A DNA stretch of 64,000 nt from Paraburkholderia sprentiae WSM5005. Lineage in GTDB: Bacteria > Pseudomonadota > Gammaproteobacteria > Burkholderiales > Burkholderiaceae. Positions 17,843-25,913 of this stretch are shown here, piece after piece. Under the pieces are notes generated by a model that saw nothing but the letters and a program-made list of their open reading frames with translations, had not been told where the DNA came from and made no database searches. The stretch is from the NCBI RefSeq assembly GCF_001865575.2, contig NZ_CP017562.2, forward strand, positions 1,674,001-1,738,000, in the 5' to 3' direction. The translations under genes and the position numbers were made by a program. Numbering within the stretch: position 1 is the first letter of the stretch; each line of letters opens with the position of its first letter.

Positions 17843-19473
17843 TCGCCGCTCCCTGCGATGAGTCGGTAGATGTTGTCCTCGTTCGATGCCTTGCCGGCCA
17901 CCTCGGCGATCTTGCGCCGATCACGCAGCACCGCGACGCGATGACTCACGCGCAGCACCTCGCTGATCTCCGACGAGATGAACAGGATCGCGAGGCCGTT
18001 CGCGCACAGTGCAAGCAACCGGTCCATGATGTCGAACTTCGCGGCGACGTCGATGCCGCGGGTCGGCTCGTCGAGAATCAGCAGTTTGGGATCGGTCGCG
18101 AGCCAGCGTGCGAGCAGCGCCTTCTGCTGGTTGCCGCCGGAAAGCAGCGCGATTGGCTGCTCGGCGTCGGACGCCTTGATGCCGAGCCGTTCGATCCACA
18201 GATCGGCGAGTTCGCGCGCGCGTTGCCGGCTGATCTTGCGCCACCAGCCACGCCGTGCCTGTAACGCCAGCACAATGTTTTCGCGAATCGACAGCTCGGC
18301 GACGATGCCTTCCTTCTTGCGGTCTTCCGCGCAATAGCCGATGCCGTGGCGCACCGCGTCGTGCGGCGTGCGCAGCCGCACGGGCCGCCCTTCGACGAGC
18401 ATCGTGCCGCTGTCGGCGCGATCGGCGCCGAACAGAAGCCGCGCGGTTTCGGTACGCCCCGAGCCCAGCAGACCTGCGAGGCCGAGGATCTTGCCGGACT
18501 GCACTTCGAGATCGATCGGCTGCAAGGTGCCGCGGCGGCCGACGCCGCGCAGCTCGACGAACGGCTGCGCGGCCGTGGCCTCGGTTGCTTCCGCGTGGTC
18601 CTGCTCGACGTCCTGCGGATCGTCGGCGGACTGCCCTTCGTGCGCCGCTTCGCGCAGACGCGCGCTCATGCGCTCATGACCGACCATCTTCGCGACCAGT
18701 TGATCCGCGGACAGATCGCGCGCGAGATATTCGCCTTCGCGCTCGCCGTTGCGCATCACCGTAATGCGATCGGAGATCGCATAGGTCTGCTCGATGAAAT
18801 GCGTGACGAACAGAATCGCGATGCCCGATTGCTTAAGATGCCGAAGTATTTTGAAAAGCTGCGCGACTTCGCCGTCGTCCAGGCTCGAAGTCGGCTCGTC
18901 GAGAATCAACACGCGCGCATCGACGGACAAGGCTCGCGCGATCGCGACCATCTGCTGCACGGCGATCGGATAGGCGTCGAGCGAGCGCGTGACGTCGAGC
19001 GAGACGTCGAGGCGCGCAAGCGCGTGCTGCGCGCGCCGTTTGATGTCGGACCAGTCGATCGCGCCGAAGCGGCGCGGCTGCCGGCCCGCGAAGATGTTCT
19101 CGGCCACCGACAGATTCGGGCACAGGTTCACTTCCTGGTAAAGCGTGCGCACGCCGGCCGCCTCGGCTTCCTGTGGCGAGCCGAACGCGACGACGTCGCC
19201 GCCGAGGCGGATCGTGCCGGCATCGGGTGCGAGCACGCCTGTGAGCACGTTGATCAACGTGGATTTGCCGGCGCCGTTCTGGCCCATCAGGGTATGGACC
19301 TCGCCGGGAAACAGGCGGAAGTCGACGTGTTGCAGCGCCTTCACACCCGGAAATGTCTTGCTGACGCCGGAAGTCGCCAGAATCGGTTCGCGCGCGCTCA
19401 TGTCATTGTGTTGGGTTTGCGTGCCCGGCGCGGGGCGCTCCGGCTGATTCGGTTCGGTAGCGGAATGGGTCAT
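17839..19473 (-). CDS. ytfR: Sugar ABC transporter ATP-binding protein YtfR
   Basis: A 544-residue ATPase with two ABC domains in tandem, as in RbsA/AraG proteins. Domain 1 has Walker A GQNGAGKST at residues 64-72, a Q-loop YQEV and Walker B LILDEPTSSLD. Domain 2 has a degenerate Walker A (GLLGSGRTE), signature LSGGNQQK and Walker B LLILDEPTRGID. The ATG at 19473 is chosen because GAGG precedes it by four bases; the ATG at 19401 lacks a site. An acidic linker of about 25 residues (DDPQDVEQDHAEATEAT) between the domains is longer than in E. coli. It lies downstream of ytfQ, separated by a 254-bp spacer with a terminator-like hairpin. Confidence 0.92.
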   Translation of the reverse strand: MTHSATEPNQPERPAPGTQTQHNDMSAREPILATSGVSKTFPGVKALQHVDFRLFPGEVHTLMGQNGAGKSTLINVLTGVLAPDAGTIRLGGDVVAFGSPQEAEAAGVRTLYQEVNLCPNLSVAENIFAGRQPRRFGAIDWSDIKRRAQHALARLDVSLDVTRSLDAYPIAVQQMVAIARALSVDARVLILDEPTSSLDDGEVAQLFKILRHLKQSGIAILFVTHFIEQTYAISDRITVMRNGEREGEYLARDLSADQLVAKMVGHERMSARLREAAHEGQSADDPQDVEQDHAEATEATAAQPFVELRGVGRRGTLQPIDLEVQSGKILGLAGLLGSGRTETARLLFGADRADSGTMLVEGRPVRLRTPHDAVRHGIGYCAEDRKKEGIVAELSIRENIVLALQARRGWWRKISRQRARELADLWIERLGIKASDAEQPIALLSGGNQQKALLARWLATDPKLLILDEPTRGIDVAAKFDIMDRLLALCANGLAILFISSEISEVLRVSHRVAVLRDRRKIAEVAGKASNEDNIYRLIAGSGE

Positions 19474-19542
19474 GGACCTCGCTCGATCGGCTATGCATGG
19501 TTCGGCAGGCTCCAGCGGCATGCTCCCGCGGGCGCATGCTCC

Positions 19543-19590
19543 TGAAAAGAGACCGCCCGCTGCAGAAGGACGCAGCCCGGGCGGTCAGGC
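19543..19590 (-). terminator. Terminator-like hairpin between ytfQ and ytfR (possible attenuator)
   Basis: GACCGCCCG at 19551-19559 and CGGGCGGTC at 19578-19586 form a perfect nine-pair stem, extended inside by CTGC/GCAG with a two-base bulge. Reading on the reverse strand, the stem is followed by TCTCTTTT. This is the layout of a rho-independent terminator inside the operon. It could make binding-protein mRNA more abundant than transporter mRNA, as in other binding-protein-dependent systems. Confidence 0.65.
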
Positions 19591-19727
19591 ACCACTGGAG
19601 AAACCTGTTCGATGCGTCCCGTACTGCGCATCTCCTTCGCGCCGTGGCTTCGTTGGCCCCGGCGCCTGAACACCGCCCATGCCGCGGCACTCGCGCGAGC
19701 GGCGCCGCGGCGGCGTTGCGCGCCGGG

Positions 19728-20714
19728 TCAGTACTTACGCGACGGCAGAGTTTGCGCGGCCACGCTCATCGGGAAGACCGTCTCCTGTGTCAGGATGCGC
19801 TTGGGCAGTGGCTTGCCGGCCACCACGTCCTTCACCGCCGACATCAGTTGCGGTCCGAGCAGCGGGCTGCACTCGACGTCCACGTTCATCTTGCCCGCGG
19901 CCATCGCCTGGAAGCCGCCCTTGGTTGCGTCGAACGAAACCACGACGATGTCCTTACCCGGATGCATGCCGGCTTCTTCCATCGCCTGGATGGCGCCGAG
20001 CGCCATGTCGTCGTTATGAGCATAGACGACGTTGATCTTGTTACCGTAGGTCTTGATGAACGCTTCCATCACCTGCTTGCCGCCAGCCAGCGTGAAGTCG
20101 CCGCTTTGCGACGCGATGATCTTGAACTTCGGATCGTTCTTGATCACTTCGACCAGACCCGAGTGGCGGTCGTTGGCCGGCGCGGAGCCGACCGTGCCCT
20201 GCAGCTCGGCGATATTGACCGGGCCTTTGTCGTCCTTGTAGTGGTCTTCGAGCCATTTGCCGCCGCGCCGGCCTTCCTCGAGGAAGTCCGAGCCGATCAT
20301 CGTCACGTACAGCGACGTGTCCTTCACATCGATATTGCGGTCAGTCAGGATCACCGGAATCTTCGCGGCTTTGGCTTCGAGCAGCACCGGTTCCCAGCCC
20401 GATTCGACGACCGGCGAGAACGCGATCACGTCGACCTTCTGCGCGATATACGAGCGGATCGCCTTGATCTGGTTTTCCTGCTTCTGCTGCGCATCGGAGA
20501 ATTTGAGTTTGATACCGGCGTCCGTCGCTGCCGACTTCACCGATTCGGTATTCGCGGTGCGCCATGCGCTTTCTGCGCCGACCTGCGCAAAACCGAGCGT
20601 AATTTGTTTACCCTCGGCATGCGCGCCAGGTGTGGCCAGCGTCAGTGCTCCGAGGCTCGCGGAAAGCGCGAGCGCGCCCAGAGCGCGACACGCGGCACGT
20701 CGTGTATTCGCCAT
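19728..20714 (-). CDS. ytfQ: Periplasmic galactofuranose-type sugar-binding protein YtfQ
   Basis: A 328-residue solute-binding protein of the ribose-binding (Peripla_BP_4) class. A Sec signal peptide occupies the first ~34 residues and ends at AHA-EG. The mature part starts ITLGFAQVGAESAWRTANT, a strong YtfQ signature, and continues with DVIAFSPVVESGWEPV, LTDRNIDV and AHNDDMALGAIQAMEEAG typical of the two-lobed fold. The ATG at 20714 has GGAG six bases upstream. It delivers sugar to YtfT/YjfF. It is the first gene of the operon, with AT-rich palindromic sequence upstream. Confidence 0.93.
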   Translation of the reverse strand: MANTRRAACRALGALALSASLGALTLATPGAHAEGKQITLGFAQVGAESAWRTANTESVKSAATDAGIKLKFSDAQQKQENQIKAIRSYIAQKVDVIAFSPVVESGWEPVLLEAKAAKIPVILTDRNIDVKDTSLYVTMIGSDFLEEGRRGGKWLEDHYKDDKGPVNIAELQGTVGSAPANDRHSGLVEVIKNDPKFKIIASQSGDFTLAGGKQVMEAFIKTYGNKINVVYAHNDDMALGAIQAMEEAGMHPGKDIVVVSFDATKGGFQAMAAGKMNVDVECSPLLGPQLMSAVKDVVAGKPLPKRILTQETVFPMSVAAQTLPSRKY

Positions 20715-20824
20715 GACAGTCTCCAATCGTTGTTGTGTAGACGACCCAGCGGTCTGCCCGGCCCTCGTGGCCCTTACGGCGCGTGGATCGTGATGTAGCG
20801 TACTGTGCGACGCGTTAACCGTCC

Positions 20825-20862
20825 AATCATATGATTCGCGCCGTCGATACCAATTTTGATAT
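20825..20862. promoter_or_regulatory. Palindromic operator candidates upstream of ytfQ
   Basis: A perfect 12-bp palindrome AATCATATGATT lies at 20825-20836, and an imperfect one (ATACCAATTTTGATAT) at 20847-20862, about 110-150 bp before the ytfQ ATG. They stand out as an AT-rich island in GC-rich DNA. They may bind a GntR, LacI or AraC-type sugar regulator encoded elsewhere; no regulator gene is adjacent. Confidence 0.4.
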
Positions 20863-20895
20863 AACGAGCCGCTCCGAGCAGGGCTGCTCGCTGCT

Positions 20896-21498
20896 TCATC
20901 TTGGCGCGATCCTCGGGGTGATCCAGCGAAACGTCAGATTGATGCGCTCGCCACTCACGCGCGGCTCCTTCGGCACCCGATGACGCCACTGCGCCTGGGT
21001 GTCGCCCTTCATCACGAGCAAACTGCCGCCCTTCAGCGAGAACGATTGCACGACACCGCTGCGGTTGTGCCGCAGATCGAACGTGCGCGCGACGCCGAGG
21101 CTCACCGACGCGATCACCGGCTGGCTGCCGAGTTCGGGCTCGCGGTCCGCGTGCCAGCCCATGCTGTCGGCGCCACTGCGGTAACGATTGAGCAGCACGC
21201 TATTAAAACGCGCGCCGCTGGTCGCCTCGGCGGCGGCCTTGAGCTCCGCGACGGCGGGCGTCCACGCTTGCGGGACGTTGCGGATGCCCGAGTAGACGTA
21301 CACCGCGTCCGGCTCGCCCTGCCACGCGGTCAGACGCGGCAGAGCAACACGGCCGGCGGGCGTGCCCATGATGTCCTGGCGCCATTGCACTTCGTCGACC
21401 AGGCGGACGAGCAGGCGCTCGGCTTCGGCCGGTGCGAGCCAGTCGGGATACCAGTCGACGTCGGGTGTCGGCAGGTCGTTGAAAAGATCGGTGGTCAT
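20896..21498 (-). CDS. AlkB-family 2-oxoglutarate/Fe(II) dioxygenase (DNA alkylation repair)
   Basis: A 200-residue protein of the ALKBH2/3-like branch of AlkB, which oxidatively removes methyl lesions such as 1-methyladenine and 3-methylcytosine. Iron ligands are visible as H116 and D118 (GWHADRE) and H173 (WRHRV); the 2-oxoglutarate-binding arginine is in SGERINLTFR (R185 and R191). NRYRSGADSMGWHAD is the family core. The ATG at 21498 begins just before the conserved N-terminus; there is no strong ribosome site. It stands alone between the ytf operon and a small membrane protein gene on the same strand. Confidence 0.88.
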   Translation of the reverse strand: MTTDLFNDLPTPDVDWYPDWLAPAEAERLLVRLVDEVQWRQDIMGTPAGRVALPRLTAWQGEPDAVYVYSGIRNVPQAWTPAVAELKAAAEATSGARFNSVLLNRYRSGADSMGWHADREPELGSQPVIASVSLGVARTFDLRHNRSGVVQSFSLKGGSLLVMKGDTQAQWRHRVPKEPRVSGERINLTFRWITPRIAPR

Positions 21499-21618
21499 CG
21501 GAAGGCTATTGCGCGCCGCCCCGGATTGTCGTTCGACGAAGCGGCGCGGGACGGCGTGACGGTGCCTTGATGATGGATGGCGCCGCGGTTGCCGCGCCAC
21601 GCGTTGGATCGCATTGCG

Positions 21619-21966
21619 TCAGGTCAGCACCGCGATATAGAACACTACGGTGCCGATCAGCGCGCCGATGAAGCAGAAGCCCTCTTCGGCCTCGTCGCCA
21701 TTCGAGCGCAGCCATGCGCCGACCGCGCCGAACAGACCCGCGATGCCGAGAGCGACGCACACCATCACGACGTCGAACAGCGCACTTTTGCCGAGCTCGG
21801 AGAAATCGATGTTGCGCACGCCGATGTAGAGCGCAATCGCCATCAGCGAGATGCCGACGAGCGGCAGCATCACATGGCTGCCCTCACGTCCGACATGATG
21901 CTCATGATGAACATGATGCACCTCGTGCGCGTGATGCAACTGGTGGCCCGATTTGAGCAGCTTCAT
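21619..21966 (-). CDS. Small membrane protein with His-rich N-terminus
   Basis: A 115-residue protein with an excellent ribosome site (GGGGGAGG six bases before the ATG at 21966). Residues 7-33 hold about ten histidines in pairs (HQLHHAHEVHHVHHEHH), followed by three hydrophobic helices separated by short polar loops. The His cluster would lie on one side of the membrane and could bind Zn, Ni or Cu; that is inference. I do not recognise the family. It could be a small metal-responsive or envelope-stress protein. No metal-homeostasis gene is adjacent. Confidence 0.65.
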   Translation of the reverse strand: MKLLKSGHQLHHAHEVHHVHHEHHVGREGSHVMLPLVGISLMAIALYIGVRNIDFSELGKSALFDVVMVCVALGIAGLFGAVGAWLRSNGDEAEEGFCFIGALIGTVVFYIAVLT

Positions 21967-22389
21967 GGTGTGCCTCCCCCGCCCGATCTTTCCGGCGACA
22001 GCACCAGACGAGGCCGAACCGCCGCTGCGCGAGCCCGGCAACAAGCTGGCTTGTGTCAAGCATACTCCACGCAGGATTACAATTCAAAGCCCATTTAATT
22101 CGCTTGCATAGGCATTGAATCGCTTGGCGCGCGGTCCCATCGAGCTGTTTCAAGCACGGATCGCGCCTGCCACGGCGAAAACCCAGTCGTGCTGGTTCCG
22201 GCGCCTTCCGGCCTGCGGGTCGTGAAGCGCGGAAGCACGAATTTTGCGGCCACAGCAGGGGACCGAGCATATCGGTAGAATGATTCGCCGCGTGCGCCAC
22301 CTCGCGAGCGCATGCGTTGCCCGCCAACCGATCGCCGCCGCGCTGTCCTGATGTCGGCCTTTGGCCCCTTCCCACCCCCGATCCTCTTT
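21967..22389. other. Divergent intergenic region
   Basis: About 420 bp between the His-rich membrane protein gene and the metallophosphoesterase gene. The part around 22050-22100 is AT-rich and may contain promoters for both. No convincing gene, RNA or repeat was seen. Upstream in-frame starts for the metallophosphoesterase at 22312 and 22351 lie here but have no ribosome site. Confidence 0.4.
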
Positions 22390-23553
22390 ATGCGACGTTC
22401 ATCGTTTCTGGTCCGCATCATCTTCATTGGCATCCTGCTGCATCTCTACGTCGGCTTGCGCCTGATTCCCGACATGCCGATCGACGCCGCCGGCCGCGGG
22501 CTATGCGTGCTGTGGCTGGTTCTGTCGATCTGCCTGATACCGGTCGGCATGATGGCGCGCGGCATCAAGCGCCAGCCGCTCGGCGATCGGCTCGCCTGGG
22601 TCGGCCTGCTCGCGATGGGTTTCTTCTCGTCGCTGCTGGTGCTGACGTTCGCGCGCGACCTCGTGTTGGCGTCGCTGCTGACGATCGACGCGATCTGGCC
22701 GAATACGCTCGCGATCGCGCATTGGCGCACCGGCTCGGCGGCGGCGGTGCCGCTGCTCGCGCTGCTGTCCACGCTGATCGGCCTGTTCAACGCGCGCCGT
22801 CGCGCGCGCGTCGTCACGATCGAAGTGCCGATCGACGATCTGCCTGCCGCGCTCGACGGCTTCACGATCGTGCAAATCAGTGACATCCACGTCGGCCCGA
22901 CGATCAAAGGCCGCTATGTCGACGCCATCGTCGACGCGGTGAATCGGCTGCAGCCGGATCTGATCGCGGTGACGGGCGACGTCGTCGATGGCAGCGTGCC
23001 GCAGCTGAGCCGGCATACGCAGCCGCTCTCGCGGCTCGCCGCGCGGCACGGCGCGTTCCTCGTGACCGGCAATCACGAGTACTACTCCGGAGCGAACCCG
23101 TGGATCGCCGAATTCCGCCGGCTCGGCTTGCGGGTGCTGCTGAACGAACACGTGATCGTCGATCACGACGGCGCGCGCGCCGTGATCGCCGGCGTCACCG
23201 ATTACTCGGCGGGTCATCATGACCCCGCGCATCGCAGCGACCCGGTCGCGGCGCTCGCCGGCGCGCCCGGCGACGTGCTGATCAAGGTGTTGCTCGCGCA
23301 TCAGCCGCGCTCGGCCGAAGCGGCTGCCGCCGCCGGCTTTACGCTGCAGCTGTCCGGTCATACGCACGGCGGTCAGTTCTTTCCGTGGAATTTCTTTGTG
23401 CGCCTGCAACAGCCGTTCACGGCGGGCCTCGCGCGCCTGAACGGACTGTGGGTGTATACGAGTCGAGGTACGGGGTATTGGGGTCCGCCGAAACGACTCG
23501 GTGCGCCTTCGGAAATCACGCGCTTGAGACTCGTGCCGGGCGAACCGGATTGA
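22390..23553 (+). CDS. Membrane-anchored metallophosphoesterase
   Basis: A 387-residue protein. Four N-terminal hydrophobic helices (to about residue 135) anchor a calcineurin-like phosphoesterase domain. All metal-binding motifs are intact in order: ISDIHVGP, VTGDVVDG, VTGNHEYY, LLAHQPR and LSGHTHGGQ. This architecture matches the YkuE/YaeI group; some members cleave UDP-2,3-diacylglucosamine or other pyrophosphate lipids, but the substrate here is not readable. The start at 22390 (MRRSSF) gives a membrane segment straight after a basic start; no Shine-Dalgarno is evident, so the ATG at 22351 remains possible. Confidence 0.88.
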   Translation: MRRSSFLVRIIFIGILLHLYVGLRLIPDMPIDAAGRGLCVLWLVLSICLIPVGMMARGIKRQPLGDRLAWVGLLAMGFFSSLLVLTFARDLVLASLLTIDAIWPNTLAIAHWRTGSAAAVPLLALLSTLIGLFNARRRARVVTIEVPIDDLPAALDGFTIVQISDIHVGPTIKGRYVDAIVDAVNRLQPDLIAVTGDVVDGSVPQLSRHTQPLSRLAARHGAFLVTGNHEYYSGANPWIAEFRRLGLRVLLNEHVIVDHDGARAVIAGVTDYSAGHHDPAHRSDPVAALAGAPGDVLIKVLLAHQPRSAEAAAAAGFTLQLSGHTHGGQFFPWNFFVRLQQPFTAGLARLNGLWVYTSRGTGYWGPPKRLGAPSEITRLRLVPGEPD

Positions 23554-24028
23554 ACTCTACGTTCGCAGTCCGCATTAATTAATCGGGACCGCTCTGCCAT
23601 ACCGCTATAGCAAAACCGCATGCGCACGCCTTGCCGATCGCGGCTTGACTAAGCTTTGCGCGGCCCCCTAAAATTCGCGCACTTCTTTTACCCGGAATCA
23701 CGATCTTGGACAGTAGTCGTTGTAGCAGCCGAGTATCGATTTGCCCGCTCGCCTGAGCGGCAGGATTTCCGCGTCAGTCTTGTCTGTCGCCGTCCTGCCC
23801 CAGAGCTCGATGGCGCACGTCGTTCACATTTCATTGTCATTGCCGTACTGCCGGTGAAGCGCGGGATGGCGCGATCTCACGCCGATGCCGCATCGTCGAG
23901 CACCGGCGCGGGCGCATAGCTAGCCGCGCGCGCACCGGCCTGCCCTTACCGTGCACGAGATAGACGACGTGACGTTCCCACGCGTAGGCTTCACGCTGCG
24001 GCGACCCGCACGCCAACCTTTCTGAACG
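23554..24028. other. Long leader/intergenic region upstream of mgtC
   Basis: A 475-bp stretch without a supported gene. A frame at 23656-23919 is open but has no ribosome site and no recognisable domain. Long leaders are known to regulate mgtC in enterobacteria. I looked for M-box or yybP-ykoY hallmarks and did not find them. No clear terminator hairpin followed by T residues is present on the forward strand. Confidence 0.35.
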
Positions 24029-24736
24029 ATGACACTCGAATTCTTCCTGCGGCTTCTCACCGCTTTTGCTTGCGGCGTCGCGATCGGCCTCGAACGACAG
24101 ATGCGCCAGCGCAATGCCGGCCTGCGCACGATCACGCTCGTCGCGAGCGGCGCCTGCCTGTTCGTCACGCTTGGCGTGCTGACCGGCAACGGCGTCAGCG
24201 GCATCACGCAGATCGCCGCCTACGTGGTGTCCGGCGTCGGCTTTCTCGGCGGCGGCGTCATCATGCGCGACAAAGGCTCGATTCAGGGGATCAACACCGC
24301 GGCGACACTGTGGTGCTCGGCGGCCGTCGGCGTGTTGAGCGGCGCGGGACACTATGGGCCGGCGCTCGCGGGCACCGCGGTCGTGCTGCTGACCAACACG
24401 GTGCTGCGCGAGGTCAGCCGGATGATCAATTCGACGTCGGTGTCGAACGCCGACCTCGTTCGCGAGTACGTGCTGACGATCGTTTGCCGTGAAGCCGACG
24501 AGATCCATATTCGCACCGCGATTTCGAACTCGATGTACTCGGCGCCGCTGTCGTTCCAAAGCCTGACGAGCGAGGATGTCGAGGACGAGCCGGGGCGCAT
24601 TCGCGTGACGGCGACGCTGAAGATGCATCCGAAGGATCAATCGAAGCTCGAACAGATGGCGAGTCGCCTGAGCATGGAAAAGAGCGTGTCCAGCGTCAGC
24701 TGGACCGCGCGAGAAGCAGAGCCGACGCCCGAGTGA
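24029..24736 (+). CDS. mgtC: MgtC/SapB-family membrane protein
   Basis: A 235-residue protein with five N-terminal hydrophobic helices carrying the MgtC signatures (GLERQMRQRNAGLRTITLV, GFLGGGVIMRDKGSIQGINTAAT) and a soluble C-terminal ACT-like domain of about 80 residues. The C-terminal domain places it with the full-length MgtC type rather than the short SapB type. In pathogens MgtC lowers F-ATPase activity and phosphate uptake during Mg2+ limitation and acid stress; that role is not certain here. No Shine-Dalgarno is obvious before the ATG at 24029. It follows a 475-bp leader region. Confidence 0.88.
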   Translation: MTLEFFLRLLTAFACGVAIGLERQMRQRNAGLRTITLVASGACLFVTLGVLTGNGVSGITQIAAYVVSGVGFLGGGVIMRDKGSIQGINTAATLWCSAAVGVLSGAGHYGPALAGTAVVLLTNTVLREVSRMINSTSVSNADLVREYVLTIVCREADEIHIRTAISNSMYSAPLSFQSLTSEDVEDEPGRIRVTATLKMHPKDQSKLEQMASRLSMEKSVSSVSWTAREAEPTPE

Positions 24737-24895
24737 AGCACGGTGCCAGCCCCTTTGTTCGGGCGCATCGTCTACACTTAGCTGGCAGCAAATTCAGATA
24801 ATGTTAATTCCGCGTCCCGAACATGGACTGTCCCGTAACCTTCGACTAAGCTCTGTCACCGTGATTTGTTCACAGTCAACCATGGAGTCTCGAAT

Positions 24896-25150
24896 ATGGA
24901 ACACGGCATCATCGCATGGATCATCATCGGCGCGATTGCGGGCTGGCTCGCGGGTGTGCTGGTCAGGGGCGGCGGCTTCGGCCTGATCGTCGACATCATC
25001 GTCGGGATCGTCGGCGCGTTCATTGGCGGCTGGCTCGCCGGCGTGCTGCATATCTCGCTCGGCGGCGGCTGGATCGGCTCGATCATCACCGCATTGATCG
25101 GCGCGGTCATTCTGCTGTTTATTATCCGGCTCGTGCGACGAGGGTCCTGA
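24896..25150 (+). CDS. GlsB/YeaQ/YmgE-family small membrane protein
   Basis: An 84-residue protein almost entirely of three Gly-rich hydrophobic helices (WIIIGAIAGWLAGVLVRGGG, then DIIVGIVGAFIGGWLAG, then IGSIITALIGAVILLFII), the transglycosylase-associated/GlsB family pattern. Members accumulate under general stress and sit in the inner membrane; molecular function is not established. GGAG eight bases upstream supports the ATG at 24896. A strong rho-independent terminator follows 22 bases after the stop, so it is a single-gene transcript or the end of an mgtC message. Confidence 0.88.
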   Translation: MEHGIIAWIIIGAIAGWLAGVLVRGGGFGLIVDIIVGIVGAFIGGWLAGVLHISLGGGWIGSIITALIGAVILLFIIRLVRRGS

Positions 25151-25170
25151 GCACGGCATCGGATGCGATG

Positions 25171-25207
25171 AAGCGCCAGCGGCCTCGTGCCGCCGGCGCT
25201 TTTTTTT
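25171..25207 (+). terminator. Rho-independent terminator after the GlsB/YeaQ gene
   Basis: AGCGCC-A-GCGGC (25172-25183), loop CTCGT, then GCCGC-C-GGCGCT (25189-25200) form an eleven-pair GC-rich stem with one opposed A/C mismatch, followed by eight T residues ending at 25207. This is the clearest intrinsic terminator outside the rRNA operon. Confidence 0.9.
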
Positions 25208-25284
25208 GCCTGTTTCCTGTTTTATCGTCACAACTGTGGCCGCCGTGGCCCTTGCCGATCAGGCCGGCAGCATCGACCCGTATC

Positions 25285-25410
25285 GCGCAGCCGCACGACG
25301 AGCTTGCCAAGCTGGTTCGCGCGCAGCCGATGCTGATCGACGAACATCACTTCGCCGCGATTGATTGCGTCGCGCAGCGTCTTGCCTACCTGAAACGGCA
25401 GACGGCGCGC
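25285..25410 (-). pseudogene. Remnant of an acetyl-CoA hydrolase/CoA-transferase gene
   Basis: On the reverse strand a 40-residue stretch reads RRLPFQVGKTLRDAINRGEV, then MFVDQHRLRANQLGK. This closely matches, from memory, the conserved segment of succinyl/acetyl-CoA:CoA-transferase or acetyl-CoA hydrolase proteins in which VGKTLRDAINRGEV is followed by DQHLS..LR..QLGK. Residues between DQH and LR are missing, and both sides run into unrelated frame. No other part of the roughly 500-residue gene is present, so this is an internal scrap left by deletion. A search with this peptide would settle it. Confidence 0.6.
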
Positions 25411-25556
25411 GAGCACTGATGCGCACCTCTGCGGTGTCCTTGGCTCGATAGGCGATTGCCGCACCCGCCGCGGCGTCTCGATCTGACGGCGTCGCAAGCA
25501 GATGACGGGTCGCGTGACATGGTCCGCGACAGGTGTTGCGCGTGACGCAACCGGGC

Positions 25557-25775
25557 TTAGCTGCCGAAGTAGACGTTGCAGAAGCTCATCGGGCCAACGC
25601 ACTCATCGGCTTTCGCCTTCGGTGCTTCCATCTGCTTGCGAGCGACAACCCGATCGGCGCGCTGGTTATCCGCTTGGGCGATCTGCTGCTCGGGCGCGGC
25701 CGGCGGGGTTTGCGCATAAGCGGCGGCGGCGGTGGACAAGGAACATGCAATCAGGACCATCTTCAACATTTTCAT
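25557..25775 (-). CDS. Small exported protein
   Basis: A 72-residue protein with a clear Sec signal peptide (MKMLKMVLIACSLSTAAAAYAQ, split at AYA-QT). The mature part is about 50 residues: a Gln/Ala/Lys-rich segment, then a conserved-looking end ECVGPMSFCNVYFGS with two cysteines nine... apart in sequence order Cys-x6-Cys that may form a disulfide. GGAG lies seven bases before the ATG at 25775. It belongs to no family I can name; similar short secreted proteins are common in Burkholderia. Single gene, likely periplasmic. Confidence 0.7.
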   Translation of the reverse strand: MKMLKMVLIACSLSTAAAAYAQTPPAAPEQQIAQADNQRADRVVARKQMEAPKAKADECVGPMSFCNVYFGS

Positions 25776-25873
25776 CTCATTCTCCAGGGCTTACGACTAC
25801 TGCGACGAGTACTGCGAGGCAGTGACGAAACTATATGACCGCCACCTACGCGGATAAACGGGGGCGCCCGGAA

Positions 25874-25902
25874 GGGATCTTTCCGTCTGGCAGAAAGATC
25901 CA
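25874..25902. other. Perfect nine-pair hairpin upstream of small exported protein/after FUSC region boundary
   Basis: GGATCTTTC at 25875-25883 and GAAAGATCC at 25893-25901 form a perfect stem with a nine-base loop. It lies between the stop of the FUSC gene (25914) and the start of the small exported protein (25775), both on the reverse strand. No T-run follows on that strand, so termination is possible but unproven. Confidence 0.35.
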
Positions 25903-25913
25903 CGAAGCCTTGC

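Noticed and set aside
18346..19545. A 399-codon forward frame across ytfR
   Set aside because: Antisense to a gene with complete ABC-transporter motifs; composition is typical of a high-GC antisense frame.
23656..23919. Possible small gene in the mgtC leader
   Set aside because: No Shine-Dalgarno, no hydrophobic or conserved segment, and an unlikely amino-acid composition.
23900..24028. Mg2+ or Mn2+ riboswitch before mgtC
   Set aside because: Conserved core sequences of the M-box and yybP-ykoY classes are not present.
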